Assembly: GCA_013396525.1 (NCBI GenBank)
Contig: VWYX01000860.1
Coordinates: forward strand, 186,984 to 250,983
Direction of reading: 5' to 3'
DNA: 64,000 nucleotides
Source of the DNA: Chaetorhynchus papuensis
Taxonomy: Eukaryota; Chordata; Aves; Passeriformes; Rhipiduridae
Of the stretch, positions 23,511 to 35,018 are shown piece by piece. Numbering within the stretch: the stretch's first letter is position 1; every line of letters begins with the position of its first letter. A model generated the notes under the pieces. That model was not told the origin of the DNA. It made no database searches and saw only the letters and a program-made list of their open reading frames with translations. A program made the position numbers and the translations under genes.

Positions 23511-25142
23511 GTGAGCAGTGCTGGCGGCTCCCAGCTCCACCGGGACGGGTTTCATCTCTGGGAATCTCCTGGAGGGTTCTTTGGGCAGGGGCACGTGGTG
23601 TAAGGGGTGGGTGTGCTGCTGGCACAAAGTTCTCTCCAGCTTCTCTGGCGAGGAACGGGATCAAACCACAGGTAAATCTGAGAGAGTTGTGGTTTGAAAG
23701 CGGAGCTGAGAGCTGGGAGGTGAAGGAAACCAGAGAGCCCTCTGACCCCTCCCTTCAAAGCTCTGGTTTCATGGTATCCTTGTTTCTGATAAGAACACTT
23801 TGGTTGTTGCAGAGATGCACCTCTAAGTATTTGCCAGGATGAGAGTGGAGCCCAGAGGGACTTCTGCTCTGGCACCTCCCTGTGGTGTTAACTGAGGTGT
23901 TTCCTCTGTGTGTGCCTCAGTTTCCCTGTTGTAAAATACCATCCCGGGCTTTATGGATGGCTGGTGCCCTGCAGAGACCCACCTGCCCTGAGTTTTGGTT
24001 TTGGTAGGAGAAGGAAAGAGGAAGAGGAGGGAAAAATCACCTGGCCAGGTCAGGCCCTGCCACAGCCTGGAGGGGATGTTTGGTTTCCCACACTGCACAC
24101 GAGGGTCCTTTGGTTCACCCTGCTCTCCATCACTGTTCTCACCCCCTCCCTTCTGGCTTTTGATAACACAGAACTGCAGGAAGCATTTTCACTCTCAAAT
24201 TCTTCCATGGTGTTTTTTTCTCCCAATATCCCCTTGGAGAACGTAACCAGAGCAGTTAAAATCCTCGTGAAGGACAGCAAATAGTTAAGTGACTTTGTTT
24301 ACTGCCTTTTCATCCTTTCAATGTTATTTGAAAAAATTAATCAAGGAGTGCTGTGGATGCTGGGATTGGAGGGGAGAGCAGGGCAGGGTGCAGGATGTGG
24401 AGAGCTCATTCCAGGGGGTTGCTCTGTCTGTGAGCAGAGGAGCTGGTGCACAGCGAGCTGCTCAGGCTGTAAAAACAGGCACTCCAACACCACAGTAATG
24501 AGCACCATGGAAAGCTGATGAGTTCTAATTACCAGGAGAAGAATCAAGAGGGACAGCTCCTCAGCTGGTGGGAATCACAGCAGCTCCAGGGCAGAGCTTG
24601 GATGGTGTCCACAGTGCAGCCGTGGGATTTCAAAGCTGGAACCACCTGGCTGGTGAAGGGGAAGTGCAGGTGAGGTGCTGCTCACAGTGCTCAGGACTTG
24701 GAGGGCTTGAAATACCAAAATGAGAGGCTTCTTCTCCAAATTTTACCCTGTTAATGGGGCAAAGGGAAGAACTCCTTCACAGAGAAGCTATTGGTGCTAA
24801 TCACTGAGCTTCTCCCCTCATTGCTGTGCATAAAGAAATGTCTCTGAACAGCCTCTTCCCCATTCACTGCGAGGCCCATGGTGAGCCAGGTGCTCTGGAG
24901 ACTCTGGAAAGGCACAGGACAACCAAACAAATCCTTCCAAAAGCATCTGCCTCTTCCACGGGCCGAGGCTGCAGCTGGCAGTGAGGGCCAGGATGGAATC
25001 CCCGTATCCACTGTGGGATTGCAGGGCAGCACCGTCCCTGGGGTCTGCCAGTGCTGGGGCTGGATGGGGCTGGGGGGTGGCAGGGCAGGCAGAGGGGGGG
25101 CCAAAGCCTGGACTGTGTTCAAGGGCTTCCAGCTCTGGGGTT

Positions 25143-25283
25143 TCACAGAATCCCAGAATGGTTTGGGTTGGAAGGGACCTTAAAGCCCACCCAGTGCCAC
25201 CCCTGCCATGGGCAGGGACACCTTCCACTGTGCCAGGCTGCTCCCAGCCCCAGTGTCCAGCCTGGCCTTGGGCACTGCCAGGG
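25143..25283 (-). mobile_element. CR1 LINE 3'-end fragment, antisense
   Basis: Begins tcacagaatcccagaatggt, continues with tttgggttggaagggacctt and ccatgggcagggacacctt, and ends at ttgggcactgccaggg. Textbook antisense CR1 3' terminus. Confidence 0.92.
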
Positions 25284-25599
25284 CTGTGTTGGAGCATTGT
25301 ACAGCACCAGGGAGGGAGAGGCAGGGAGATGACCCCAACTGATGGAGGAGTTCAGACATCCTGGGCACAAGGTGGGAACATCACAGTCTGCCAGCACACC
25401 CAGGCTGCACCCCACCCCGAGAGTGCTGTGATTGGAATCAGGAGCATCCAGGGTCCCTCATGGCGGCCCAGGGCTGTGCTGAGGGTTGGACATCCCTGAG
25501 GGGTTCTGTCCTCAGAAACATTGGGATGGAGGTGCACAAGGGGAGCGAGGTGGTGCCATCAGCTGGGAGGGTGAGTTAATCATGGCAGTGCTTGCTGCT

Positions 25600-25960
25600 G
25601 AGCTTTGCAGGCCTCGTGACAAATGAGATTTTTAAGGAGGGATTTGAAGGAAGATAATGAGGTAACTTGGCAGATGTTTATGAAGAGCTCCTCCCAAGCG
25701 TGTAATAATCTACTTTTCTCATGTAAAAGAAATGATACAAACCAGAACGCAGCTCTGGGACCATGTGCTCCCTCTCAGTATCCTCGAGGAGCTGCAGTGA
25801 CAGCCAGGAATTATTAATGGCAATAACATTGTCACAGAGTTCCCACTAATGGTAGGCAATAATTTTGAGCAGCAATAGCAACATCGCAGAGTTGATGCTT
25901 TGGATATTACAAACAAAGTCGTCATAATAAATAGATTTGGCTTCTACAGGAAAATAATTA
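25600..25960. other. AT-rich, repeat-free island in intron A-B
   Basis: About 360 bases with low GC compared with the surroundings and no recognised repeat. It includes several TAAT-type motifs (gaattattaatggcaataac, ggaaaataattacagg). It is a candidate conserved non-coding element on composition only. Confidence 0.35.
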
Positions 25961-27390
25961 CAGGAAAATAGTTCCTCATGAGCTCTCAGATTTAGAGATG
26001 AATCCTGGAGGATCAAGCAGAGGCTGGGGCTGTGTGGAGGCTGTGATTGAACAAGACAAAGAATTTCTTCAGCCTCTTTGTGAGCAGCTGTGTGGGAGCG
26101 AGGGATGGTTTCTGTGGGGATGTGGAAAAGCCTTTGGGGGCTCAGCTGTGTAACCTGAGAGAAGGCTGACTCCAGGGAGCAGTGCCCAAGCCCAGGAGCT
26201 GTGCTGTCCCCTGGGTCTCCAGAAGCAGCCCTGGGGGGAGTTGCTGAAGGCTCAGGACAGTCCCTGGCTGGGTTTGAGTGGGTTTGTCAGGGGGGAAGAG
26301 GAACCGCAGCAAATCTGGGTAACTGGAGAACAAAGCACCAAACCTTAACAGGGATTTCCAAATCCAGTGTTAAGGTGAGCCCCAGGGGTAGAGGCAAGAG
26401 CCACCTGCCCTGCCCACCTGGCTCTGTGCCCTCCAGGCAGAGCTGTGCCACAGCCACGAGCAAAGCCTGGTGCTGCTGTGAGGTTTTCAGGCTGGAACAA
26501 AGAGCTCCTGAAGCCTCATTAGACACTCCTCACTCTCAGCTTTGCTGTACAACAGCACGGCACAACACAAAAGTGTGCAGTGAGAGATTAAATTAATGAA
26601 CACAGGCATTCTGATGCTTTATGTCTGAGCTGTAAATAGATAAAAGATGCCAATGTATTGTAACGGGAGAAAAAAAAATCCCTCCTTGAAGGAGGAAGCT
26701 CGGGGAGTTGTAGTTTGAACCCCGTTCTCCCTTGAGCTGCACATTACACTTCACAAAGACTCCTTTGGAGGCTGCTTTTGTTGGTGCTTGTTTGGGGGCT
26801 GCAGTTGCACAGGCAGTGTGCAGGTTGTGTTTGGCAGCGATAACGAGGTTCCCGGGCTGCCGGAGGAGGCAGCCACGTGCCCCCGAGATGCTGTGTTATC
26901 TCACAGCTGCACACTTTGTCTGAGTCTGTTGTTTAATCATCACCTGCTTTTTTCTTTTTTTTTTTTCAGTTGTTGTTGTGTCTTTTAGTGGTTTTAATCT
27001 GGGATAACATCTCTTTGAAAAGCAAACCTCTCGGAATAAAGGGAACCCTTTGGATAAAAGGCTGCTTAAAGGAGCTGGCTGCACCGGGGGAGACACGCTC
27101 AGGGTTGTAATTTACCTCGCGTTGTGCATTAGTGAGACTTGAGGGATCCCTTTCTTGTTCTGCAGCTCATTCCAGCAGCAGCAGCAGCGCTCGTGCCTCG
27201 CTCTCCCGGGAGCTGTCTGGGTGTTTGTGCTCAGAGGGGGAACTGCAAGGAGCTGAGTCACATCCCAGCCTTTCCCAGTGCTGAATTCCTCCAGCTCGAG
27301 GATGGGGTGTTTAACTGGAGCTGTCCCACTGGTGTCCAGCTCCGAGGCTTTCGGGGCTCCGTGGGGAAGAGCAGCAGAGCAGCACCGAGT

Positions 27391-27478
27391 GGGGTTGTTG
27401 GGGTGTCTGTGCAGGGCCAGGGGTTGGGTTCCACGATCCCTGTGGGTCCCTTCCAGCTCAGGGTATTCTGTGATTCTC
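27391..27478 (+). mobile_element. CR1 LINE 3'-terminus fragment
   Basis: Short sense fragment with gttggggtgtctgtgcaggg, ggtcccttccagctcagggt and a terminus ctgtgattct. Same subtype as 44514 and 57465. Confidence 0.8.
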
Positions 27479-28162
27479 GCTGGGTTTTGCTGAACCCAAT
27501 GCATGCCCTGCCCGGGAGCAGCTTTCTCTGTGAGAACTGAGTCATCCCCCTGGTCCCCCTGTCACAGTTTCCTCTGGTCCAGCTGCAGGTAAAAAGCTTC
27601 AGAGACTCCCCTGGCTCTGAGTCTCCCTGAAAAATGTTCACATTTATTTATTTATTGCCTGTTGAAGGAGCTGCTTGAGTGATTTCCTGCAGAAATCCCA
27701 GCCCTGATGGCTTTGGAGGTTCAGGCAGGTGAGAGTTTGGGACAGGGGTGGCTGGGGTCCCCCATGGCACTGGAGCACCCCCAGCCCTGCCCCCTCTGGT
27801 GTTTCTGATAACACCTGGGGCTCTGTAGGCTTCTCCCACCCAGCTGAGCCTGGCAAACACAGGGATGTTTTCTTTAGGGGTGTAGAGGAGGTGTGGTCCT
27901 CTCCCAGGGACCACCAGGCCAGTGCTGCACAAGGAATTCCCTGCCCTTGTTAATTCCTTGAGCTCCCTTGTGCTGCTGGCCTTTGCTCCTTTCTCTGTAT
28001 GGCTACAGGCAGCTCCCACCTTTAGTCCTGGGGGCTACCACGAGATTTGGAGAGGTTTGGGCAGGATTTGGGGTGGGGATGAAGCAGTGGGTGTTTCTGT
28101 GCTTGCAGTTGGGCTGATGTCCGTGGTGGGGTTACTTTCCTTGGCATCGGGTGGTTCCACTT

Positions 28163-28592
28163 CCCTGGCAGCCCCATTTCCCTGACAGCCCCAATCCCTG
28201 ACAGCCCCAATCCCTGACAGCCCCATTTCCCTGGCAGCCCCAATCCCTGGCAGCCCCAATCCCTGACAGCCCCATTTCCCTGGCAGCCCCATTTCCCTGG
28301 CAGCCCCATTCCATGGCAGCCCCATTCCCTGACAGCCCCATTTCCTGGCAGCCCCATTTCCCTGGCAGCCCCATTTCCCTGGCAGCCCCAATCCCTGGCA
28401 GCCCCATTTCCCTGACAGCCCCATTTCCCTGGCAGCCCCAATCCCTGACAGCCCCATTTCCCTGACAGCCCCATTTCCCTGGCAGCCCCAATCCCTGGCA
28501 GCCCCATTTCCCTGGCAGCCCCATTTCCCTGACAGCCCCATTTCCCTGACAGCCCCAGTCCCTGGCAGCCCCAATCCCTGGCAGTCCCATTC
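28163..28592. repeat. 16/17-bp minisatellite (about 26 units)
   Basis: Interleaved variants of ggcagccccatttccct (17 bases) and gacagccccaatccct (16 bases), plus rarer forms such as gccccattccatggca and gccccatttcct. The mixture of two unit lengths shifts the frame repeatedly, yet no stop falls on the minus strand, giving 200-250-residue Gly-rich open frames that I do not regard as genes. Confidence 0.95.
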
Positions 28593-29211
28593 CCAGCCCG
28601 AGTAGGTGACAGGATGGTTTGTAATAGATAACATGAGTGATTGCAGCTGGCAGCCGGGGTTTTAATGGAGCAACAGGTCCATTGGATTTGAGTTCCTTGC
28701 ACTTGCCCTTCAGGGAAGATCGACAGGGACAGATGGAGAACAAGAGGCAGCACTGAAATTGAACCTGCTGGCATTTTCAGGGGGGTTTCTCTCTGCAGAT
28801 CCTCCCGGGCAGCAGCTTATGATCAAACCCTCCCAGACTGCACCGACAACCAGGGGTGCTGGGGGTGTGCTCTGAAGGATGGCCCAGTTGGCTTCCTCAG
28901 AGGCTGCCTGAGGAGGGCCCTGGGGTGCAGGAGAGAAAGGAGGCTCCAGGCTCCAGGGCAGTGCTGGATTGGAGGGCATTCCTGGTTGTGCAGCCCCTGT
29001 GGATCCAGCCCTGGGAATCCTCAGGAGTGCAGGCCTGAAGGAAGTGCTTCTCTGCTTGAGGGGGATGAGGGGAGCTGGGGGCCACTGCTTTGCTCCCATC
29101 CTGGCTCCTGACCTCCTTCCCATCCAGAGTCCCAGTTTTTGAACACCAGGCTGGTTATCCTGGCCCAGGATCCTGTGGATGTTCTCTCTGTCAGCACTGT
29201 AAAAGCTGCAC

Positions 29212-29650
29212 TGATGCCTTAGGTTTTAACTTTTATATTTTTCAAACCCTGCACTGCCCAGTGTGTAACTCTGAAGTTTCCTGGAGCCTGTTCATTTCTG
29301 CTCTCTCGTGCTGGGCACACACAACAAAGCCTCTCCAGGCCTGCTCTCCAAGGACACCCAGACCCTCCTAGGCCCAAAAAGTGTAAACTAAAAGCCTCTG
29401 AAAGGGGGGCAAGCTGAGAGAAACTACATCATTAACTGAAGCTTTAATTGGAGAATTAACCCTGAGATGCAAATGAACCAAACCTATAAAAGTGTGAAGA
29501 ACTCGTGACCTCTCGTCCATCTCGGGGCCCATCTGGGCAGCAGCCTCTGGCTCCCCAGGGGTACCTTTGAAGGCCTTTCCAATAAATCCCCACCTTTATT
29601 CCCTTTACTCCTGTTCAGTCTCTGTTCCTAGGAAGCCTCTTAAGGCATCA
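29212..29650 (+). mobile_element. Solo LTR (family 2), copy A, 4-bp TSD
   Basis: A 439-base LTR with inverted ends tgatgcctta...taaggcatca, flanked by GCAC at 29208-29211 and 29651-29654. A TATA box is at 29485-29492 and an AATAAA signal at 29581-29586, in the right order and spacing for a retroviral promoter and polyadenylation site. A 4-bp duplication suggests a class I (gammaretrovirus-like) element. Two more copies lie at 40744-41184 and 60155-60581. No internal genes are present. Confidence 0.92.
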
Positions 29651-30259
29651 GCACCAAGGCCCCGTGCCAGGCAGAAGTGAGAGTGGAGCAATGCCCTGAG
29701 CTGGAGATGCTCTGTCCCTGCTGTGGGTTGTGTGGAGCCCTGGGAGGGGCAGATCCAGGGGCCGGGCTGCCCCTCTGTGTGACAGCTGCTGTCTGCTGCT
29801 GTCCCCTGGTGCAAGTCACAAATCCCTGGCATTGTTCCAGGCCTCCCAACCTCCCTTTGTAGGTGGGACCTGCTGTGGAGATGGATCAGCTGGGGAGGAA
29901 ACATCTCCTGAGCTGACAGGACAGGTGAACAGCTTCAAGGTCAGCAGCAGCTTGCAGGTCCTGAGGCTGGAGCTGGGTGTTCCTCAGTGGCTGCTGAGTG
30001 AGGGAAACATGGGGTAAAATTAGGGATAACTTCACCTGACTTGGAGTGGGATGGGATTTGTGAGTCAGGGATGGGTTTCCAGGGGTTTGAGCATGGCTGG
30101 TCCCACAGGATCAGCATCCCCAGGAGCAGAGGAGCTGTGCCAGTGCAGCTGTGCAGGCACTGGGGTTCCCACTGATGCTTTTCCACACAGCCACATCATT
30201 GACAAGGGGGGAGCTGGGCCAGGGCCTGCTGGATACTCAAACAGGAGTTTCTCAGAGAA

Positions 30260-30391
30260 TTTAATTGTCCAAGGCCAGGCTGGACAGGGCTTGGAGCAAC
30301 CTGAGCTATGGATGGTGTCCCTGCTCATGGCAGGGGTGGGATGAGATGAACTTTAAGGTCCCTTCAAACCCAAACCATTCCAGGATTCTGG
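30260..30391 (+). mobile_element. CR1 LINE 3'-end fragment
   Basis: Sense fragment with gtccaaggccaggctggaca, gtgtccctgctcatggcagg and the terminus aaaccattccaggattctgg. Diverged within the block before the terminus. Confidence 0.85.
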
Positions 30392-32662
30392 GATCCTTGG
30401 AGACTGGCATTTCACTTTTGTTACCCAGCACTGGATTTTCCACTCCTGCACTTCTGGATGCTCTGGGAAATGAGATACAGAGCCCACCCCATCCGAGTGC
30501 CAGGGGTGTATTCCATAATATCAGAACAGTGCTGTGCTCTGTGCCCTCTCCTCACAGAGCTGCAGGACAGCTCAGAAGGGTGAGGCTGGCCCGGGGCAGG
30601 GTTGCAGCCATCCTCTCCATTAGGGCTGCTCAGTCGGGGGAGAAGAGGGAGTTCTCCCCAAAAGCCGTGGGCTGAGGGAGGGAGCAAAGCTGAGATCTGC
30701 GCGGGGCTGTAGAGCAAAGCCTTGGTGGAGAGAGGGCCTGGAGCTGCATTTTCCACTGCTGTCAGTGCTGCTGTCCCTGGAGTGTTGCTGCAGCCCCGTG
30801 GGGACACCTGTGTCACACACTGTGGGCAGGAGAGGGGCCCTGCCCTCTGCCAGTGACCAGGGGCAGAGCGGTGCCAGCCATGGGCCCCTTCCACATGCCC
30901 TGGCGCCCATCATGGGCACCTTCCTGCCCTCTGCCCATCATGGGCATTTTCCACATGCCCTAGTGCCACTCCCAGGTGCTGCTCTGGCTCCCTGGGGACA
31001 CTCTGAGGAGCTGCTGTCACACAGCGGGGTGGGCACAGGGGTGTCTCACAGGGGTCACCCTTTGCTGCCTGTGAGTTGTGACAGCCCAACTCCTCTGGTT
31101 CACTGCAGCTTTGCTCTGCTTTGAGCTGCTCACACAATTCCCCAGAGGAGTTTCTTGTTTTCCTTCTGCTGAGGTTCCAACTCCAATGTGAAAGTTGTTT
31201 TAATCACTCCGTGGTGCAGTGGTCTGCTGCATTAATGACTTACCTGCTGCCAAAGCCACGTGAGATGCCAGTGCTGTGCTTGTGGGGCTTCATCTGTCAA
31301 AAAAATCGGTGTCTCTGTCTCCTTAAAACCATTTGGGAGAGTTGTTGTCTCCATAAAATCCTGGTTTTGCTCCGAGTGGCTCAGCATGAAATGGAAGTTG
31401 CTGAGTTATGGATGTGTGTGATGCAGATGCTTTGAATTGAGGAAGGGGCTCATTTGCTTTATTCTTTTTATTCCCACTTCAGCATAAAAGAGAAAGGAGA
31501 CTGTGGGGAAATGGAGACGTGAGGGGAAGCATCCCAGAAAGGCAGTGTGGAGAAAACACATTTGCTGTGCCTAGGAGGAGGCGTGGCGGGGAAGGAACGG
31601 ATAATCCTTCTCCTTTGAAGATTTCAAAGCAGATGAGCCTTGCTGTTTACTCCTTTGCTCTCCATTGTGTGTTTCCTTCATGTGGGAGCCCACGTGTGCT
31701 CGTGTGTCTCGAGGATTTCACCCTCTGGATGATTAATGGGGACTTTTTTTCCCCCTCTTTACTTTTTGTCCTGGAGACAGAGAGAGTGCAGTGAAGGGTA
31801 GTAGACTGTAATTCGAGGTCACAGATCATGTCTTCATTTTCTGCTGTCCTGAAGCCTCGTAGGGATAAAAGATCAGGAACTGCTTTCATGGCGTTGAGAG
31901 TTTGTTTTGGTATCCAGTGGCTTTGCTGAGCTTTTAGAGTTCCTCTCTCCAGCAGAGCTTTGTGTGTTGAGCTGGTGCAACAGGCACTGAAAGGACCAAG
32001 GTTTCTCTGGCACAGAACTGGCACTTCTCCAAAGGGCTGAAAAACACACTCGTGTTTATCCTTTCTTGCAACCTTCCATCTGCTCCCACCTTCGGAGTCC
32101 TCTGTGTCTTTTATGCTCAAATCTTGTACTCTCGAGAATTTCTGTGCTAGTGGTGGCTGAGGGCTGCAGGTCCCTGAGGGTGCCAGGCACTGCACACACA
32201 GGCCTGGGCAGCAGAGGGAAATGGGCTGCAGTGAACACGAGATACGGGGTGGGAGGATCTCCTGAACAAAGCCCGGATCCCTTTCATCCCCTCATAAAAG
32301 CAAGGGGAATTTCAACTTTTCTGGTGGCAAAACAAACAGCAAGTGCTGAGGATGTAGTGGTGAGGCTGGGAGAAGAGGGCAGTGAAGCTCCCACACAGTT
32401 TTGATGTAGTTTGAATCACTTCAGGTGGGTTTTGCAGCATTTCTAGTGATGTGTTCAGCTCAAACCCCCATCAGGAGTTCAGAGTGTTTGCTGTCCATGG
32501 GTGACATCTTTCTATCCTTGTGTTTCAGCTCCATTTCCTTTAGTGCAAAGGGGTGTAAGTGTCCCCTCGCTGCCCTGCTCTGAGCTGGCCTGTGGGCTCC
32601 TCACCGGCCCAGCAGCAGCGTTCTGGGCCACCTCAAACTCCTTTTGAGTGGGCTGTGCTCAG
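30392..32662. other. Intronic sequence, nothing firm
   Basis: A small imperfect repeat of cccatcatgggca occurs at about 30880-30965. The rest, including an AT-richer part at 31130-31760, shows no exon or named repeat. Confidence 0.55.
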
Positions 32663-33035
32663 TGCTGCAGTATTCACAGTGGGGCACGCACTTCACACAT
32701 GATGGAGAAGTGCAAAGACGTTTATTGCACAGTGACCATTGCCTAAATACCAGCCCACAAACAGGATATCACCTCATATAAACAGGAAAGATGAATCCCA
32801 GAGTGTCCCCCACTCACCAGGAGTATTGCCTAGATATCACCTATTATGGTAATAGGTAAACAATACCCTCTAAGGTTACAAACCACAATCTTCCCACACA
32901 ATTGGTCAAGAAGGCCACAAACCCATAATTCCCTTCTCCAGCCCATCTCAGGTGACCTGGATGTGTTTCCATGGTTACCTCCGGGCCTAGGGAAGAGGCC
33001 TATTCTAGGCCTTCCAGGCCTACTCTTCTATAACA
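32663..33035 (-). mobile_element. LTR (family 3), antisense to GALNT17, just upstream of exon B
   Basis: Read on the minus strand this is a 373-base LTR starting TGTTATAGAAG and ending CTGCAGCA. It has an AATAAA signal (reverse complement at 32721-32726) and a TATA-like tttatatg upstream of it. Flanks ctcag (32658-32662) and ctcat (33036-33040) match at 4 of 5 bases, consistent with an aged 5-bp duplication. It ends 185 bases before the exon B acceptor. No internal viral sequence. Confidence 0.8.
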
Positions 33036-33220
33036 CTCATGGTGTAACCCCACACAGTGCATCTTGTGCAAGCCAGCGTTGCCTGACCGCAGGTGGCTGT
33101 GTCCCTCCAGGGGGGTGTGCAGGTGTTTGGCCCCCGTGATGCTGCTCAGATCCCCCCCAGAGTGGGTTTGTTTCAGGTGAGAGCTGCTGCCCTTTCCCAC
33201 GGCTCTGTCCTTGTCCCCAG

Positions 33221-33395
33221 AGGAGCTGAAGGCACCGCTGGAGGAATATGTCAACAAGCGCTACCCGGGGCTGGTGAAGGTCGTGAGGAACCAGAAGAGG
33301 GAAGGGCTGATCCGGGCCCGCATCGAGGGCTGGAAAGCTGCCACGGGCCAGGTCACCGGCTTCTTCGATGCCCACGTGGAGTTCACTGCTGGCTG
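33221..33395 (+). CDS. GALNT17: GALNT17 internal exon B (carries the DXH motif)
   Basis: The second of three consecutive exons. Two bases complete the Glu codon from exon A, then 57 full codons follow, and the last two bases begin the Trp codon finished by exon C. The protein begins ELKAPLEEYVNKRYPG and continues through KVVRNQKREGLIRAR, EGWKAATGQVTG and FFDAHVEFTAG. The Asp-Ala-His at 33367-33375 is the family's DXH motif, which binds the metal and UDP diphosphate; most active family members have Asp-Ser-His there. The REGLIRAR segment is typical of the family. The acceptor cag is at 33218-33220. The donor is gtaggt at 33396, with a non-consensus G at +4, so it looks weaker than the exon A donor. 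Exon length 175 is not a multiple of 3, so skipping it alone would shift the frame. An antisense LTR ends 185 bp upstream. The nearly exact fit to GALNT17 makes this the best exon for identifying the gene. Confidence 0.95.
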
Positions 33396-34423
33396 GTAGG
33401 TGCTCGGGGGCTTGGCTGGGAGGGTGCAGTAACCCAGGGAATGGCCATCCTTTTGTAGGGAATGACACACAAGTCCTCTGCCTTGGTAATCCTTCTCCAG
33501 GATTCCTTCTGGATTCCTTCTGGATGAGAACCTATGAGGAAAACCTCTCCTTGCCCTTGTTGCCTGTAATCCTTCTCCGTTCCCTCCCTTTATGCGTGCA
33601 CTTTCCCTGCTCCCTGCTTATGTTTTTCAGGATGATTTCCCATTCCCTTAGCCTTAAGTAATTCCTGCAAGTTTAAAAAAGCCCAGGCAGCAAGGGAATG
33701 AAGGAGAAAGTGTTTCCCACTTCTGTGCCCTTCGCTGGATCCCAGTGGGGAAGGCTCAGATGCCTTGGATTGATTTGTTTCCTCTGCTGCTGGGAATAAG
33801 TGCAGAGGTGCAGAAGCAGCAAAAGATGTTTCATAAGGATTTTTTTCAGACAGATTCAAAACATTTGAGCTCAAGTGGCTCAAGTTTGAATCTATATCAT
33901 GACAGGAGCCTGAAAGGGATTTTTTTTTCTTTAACCAAGTGTAAAAAGTAAATGGTCCATGTTTAGAAAAGTGGAGGTGGAAGAAGCTAAGCTTGTGTTG
34001 AATTTGAACACAGTAACAGCCACAAAAAAACCCCTGTTTGCAGCTGTTAAAGCCAGAGCTCTGCACAGCTACTGAATCCTTTTTAATGCCAGTGCAGCTG
34101 AAGGGGGTCTTTTAGGAGCTGTTTGTTTTGTTGGGATCTGATAGTCCCAGAGGAACATTCCTCTCTGTGGTCACTCCTCACACCTGATTCACTGAGGAGC
34201 TCCCACTGACTGAGCTCTTGGAGCTCTTTTTTAGGGACAGAGAGGAGACATTTCTGCACTGTGGGCTTGGCTCTCTCTGTGTTTCCCACCTGCTGCTGTT
34301 ACTGGGGGCACTGGGAGCACCAGTTCCCCCAAATTCCCCCTGGTGTGGGGCACTGAGCCCAGATGGCTCTTGGCTACAGAGGTGAGGCTGAGCACACCCC
34401 CTGCTCTGAACACGTGGGAATGG

Positions 34424-34506
34424 CCCAGAGATGAAATTTTTACCTATAAAGTCATCAAACTGCATCCCAGAGATGAAGTTTTTAGCTGTATATCATCAAA
34501 CTGCAT
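34424..34506. repeat. 42-bp direct duplication
   Basis: Two adjacent units, each beginning cccagagatgaa and ending atcaaactgcat, at 34424 and 34466. They differ at a few positions and by one base in length. Confidence 0.88.
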
Positions 34507-34684
34507 CCCAAGGGAAAAAAAGACCCTTCCAACAGTCCTGCTTTAAAGAATTTACCCTGTTCTGCCTGGGATTTTGGCATCTGGGGGAAGTCTGGACTAG
34601 TTCAAGCGTGGTTGAAACCAAGCACACGCTTCCTGGCCTTGCTTTACAGAAGGGGAGGTTTCCAGCCAGGTCTCCCAGCCCATG

Positions 34685-34965
34685 GATCATGTTTGCATCC
34701 AGCACAGGAAGGACATGGACCTGTTGGAGTGGGTCCAGGGGAGGCATGTGAAGGGCTGGAGCACTTCTCCTGTGAGGACAGGCTGAGAGAGCTGGAGTTG
34801 TTCAGCTGGAGAAAAGAAGGCTCTGAGGAGGTTCCAGAACCAAAGGGAGCCCTCAGGAAAGCTGGAAAGGGGCTTGGGAGAAGGGCCTGGGGTGCCAGGA
34901 CACAGGGAATGACTTCCCACTGCCAGAGGGCAGGGATGGGTGGGATACTGGGGAGGAACTGAATG
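34685..34965 (+). mobile_element. CR1 LINE fragment, 3' terminus missing
   Basis: Sense CR1 from the region upstream of the usual 3' block: gtgggtccaggggaggcatg, tgagagagctggagttgttc, agggaatgacttcccactgc. It breaks off at ggggaggaactgaa, before the standard 3' terminus, and exon C's pyrimidine tract begins shortly after. It is 5'-truncated as well. Confidence 0.82.
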
Positions 34966-35018
34966 GAAGCTGCAGAGACCTGACCCTCTCTTGCTGTGCT
35001 TTGCCCCTGTCCCCCCAG

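Larger units (their letters stand above)
23511..33220 (+). other. GALNT17: GALNT17 intron between exons A and B (9.7 kb)
   Basis: The intron is bounded by gtgagc at 23511 and cag at 33218-33220. It is phase 1, and joining the exons restores an uninterrupted Asp-Glu-Glu-Glu-Leu stretch, so no exon is missing between them. It contains CR1 pieces at 25143, 27391 and 30260, the 16/17-bp minisatellite at 28163-28592, and LTRs at 29212-29650 and 32663-33035. The remaining stretches (23511-25142, 25284-27390, 30392-32662) show no coding signal that I can support. The AT-rich stretch 25600-25960 is listed separately. Confidence 0.9.
33396..35018 (+). other. GALNT17: GALNT17 intron between exons B and C (1.6 kb)
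   Basis: The intron runs from donor gtaggt to an acceptor with a long pyrimidine tract. It is phase 2, and the split Trp codon joins as expected for the family. It contains a 42-bp direct duplication at 34424-34506 and a + strand CR1 fragment at about 34694-34965. The rest is unremarkable unique sequence. Confidence 0.9.

Noticed and set aside
28022..28774. Minus-strand Gly-rich frames up to 250 residues (collagen-like)
   Set aside because: They are translations of the 16/17-bp minisatellite. Three overlapping frames are open at once, so this is composition and not selection.
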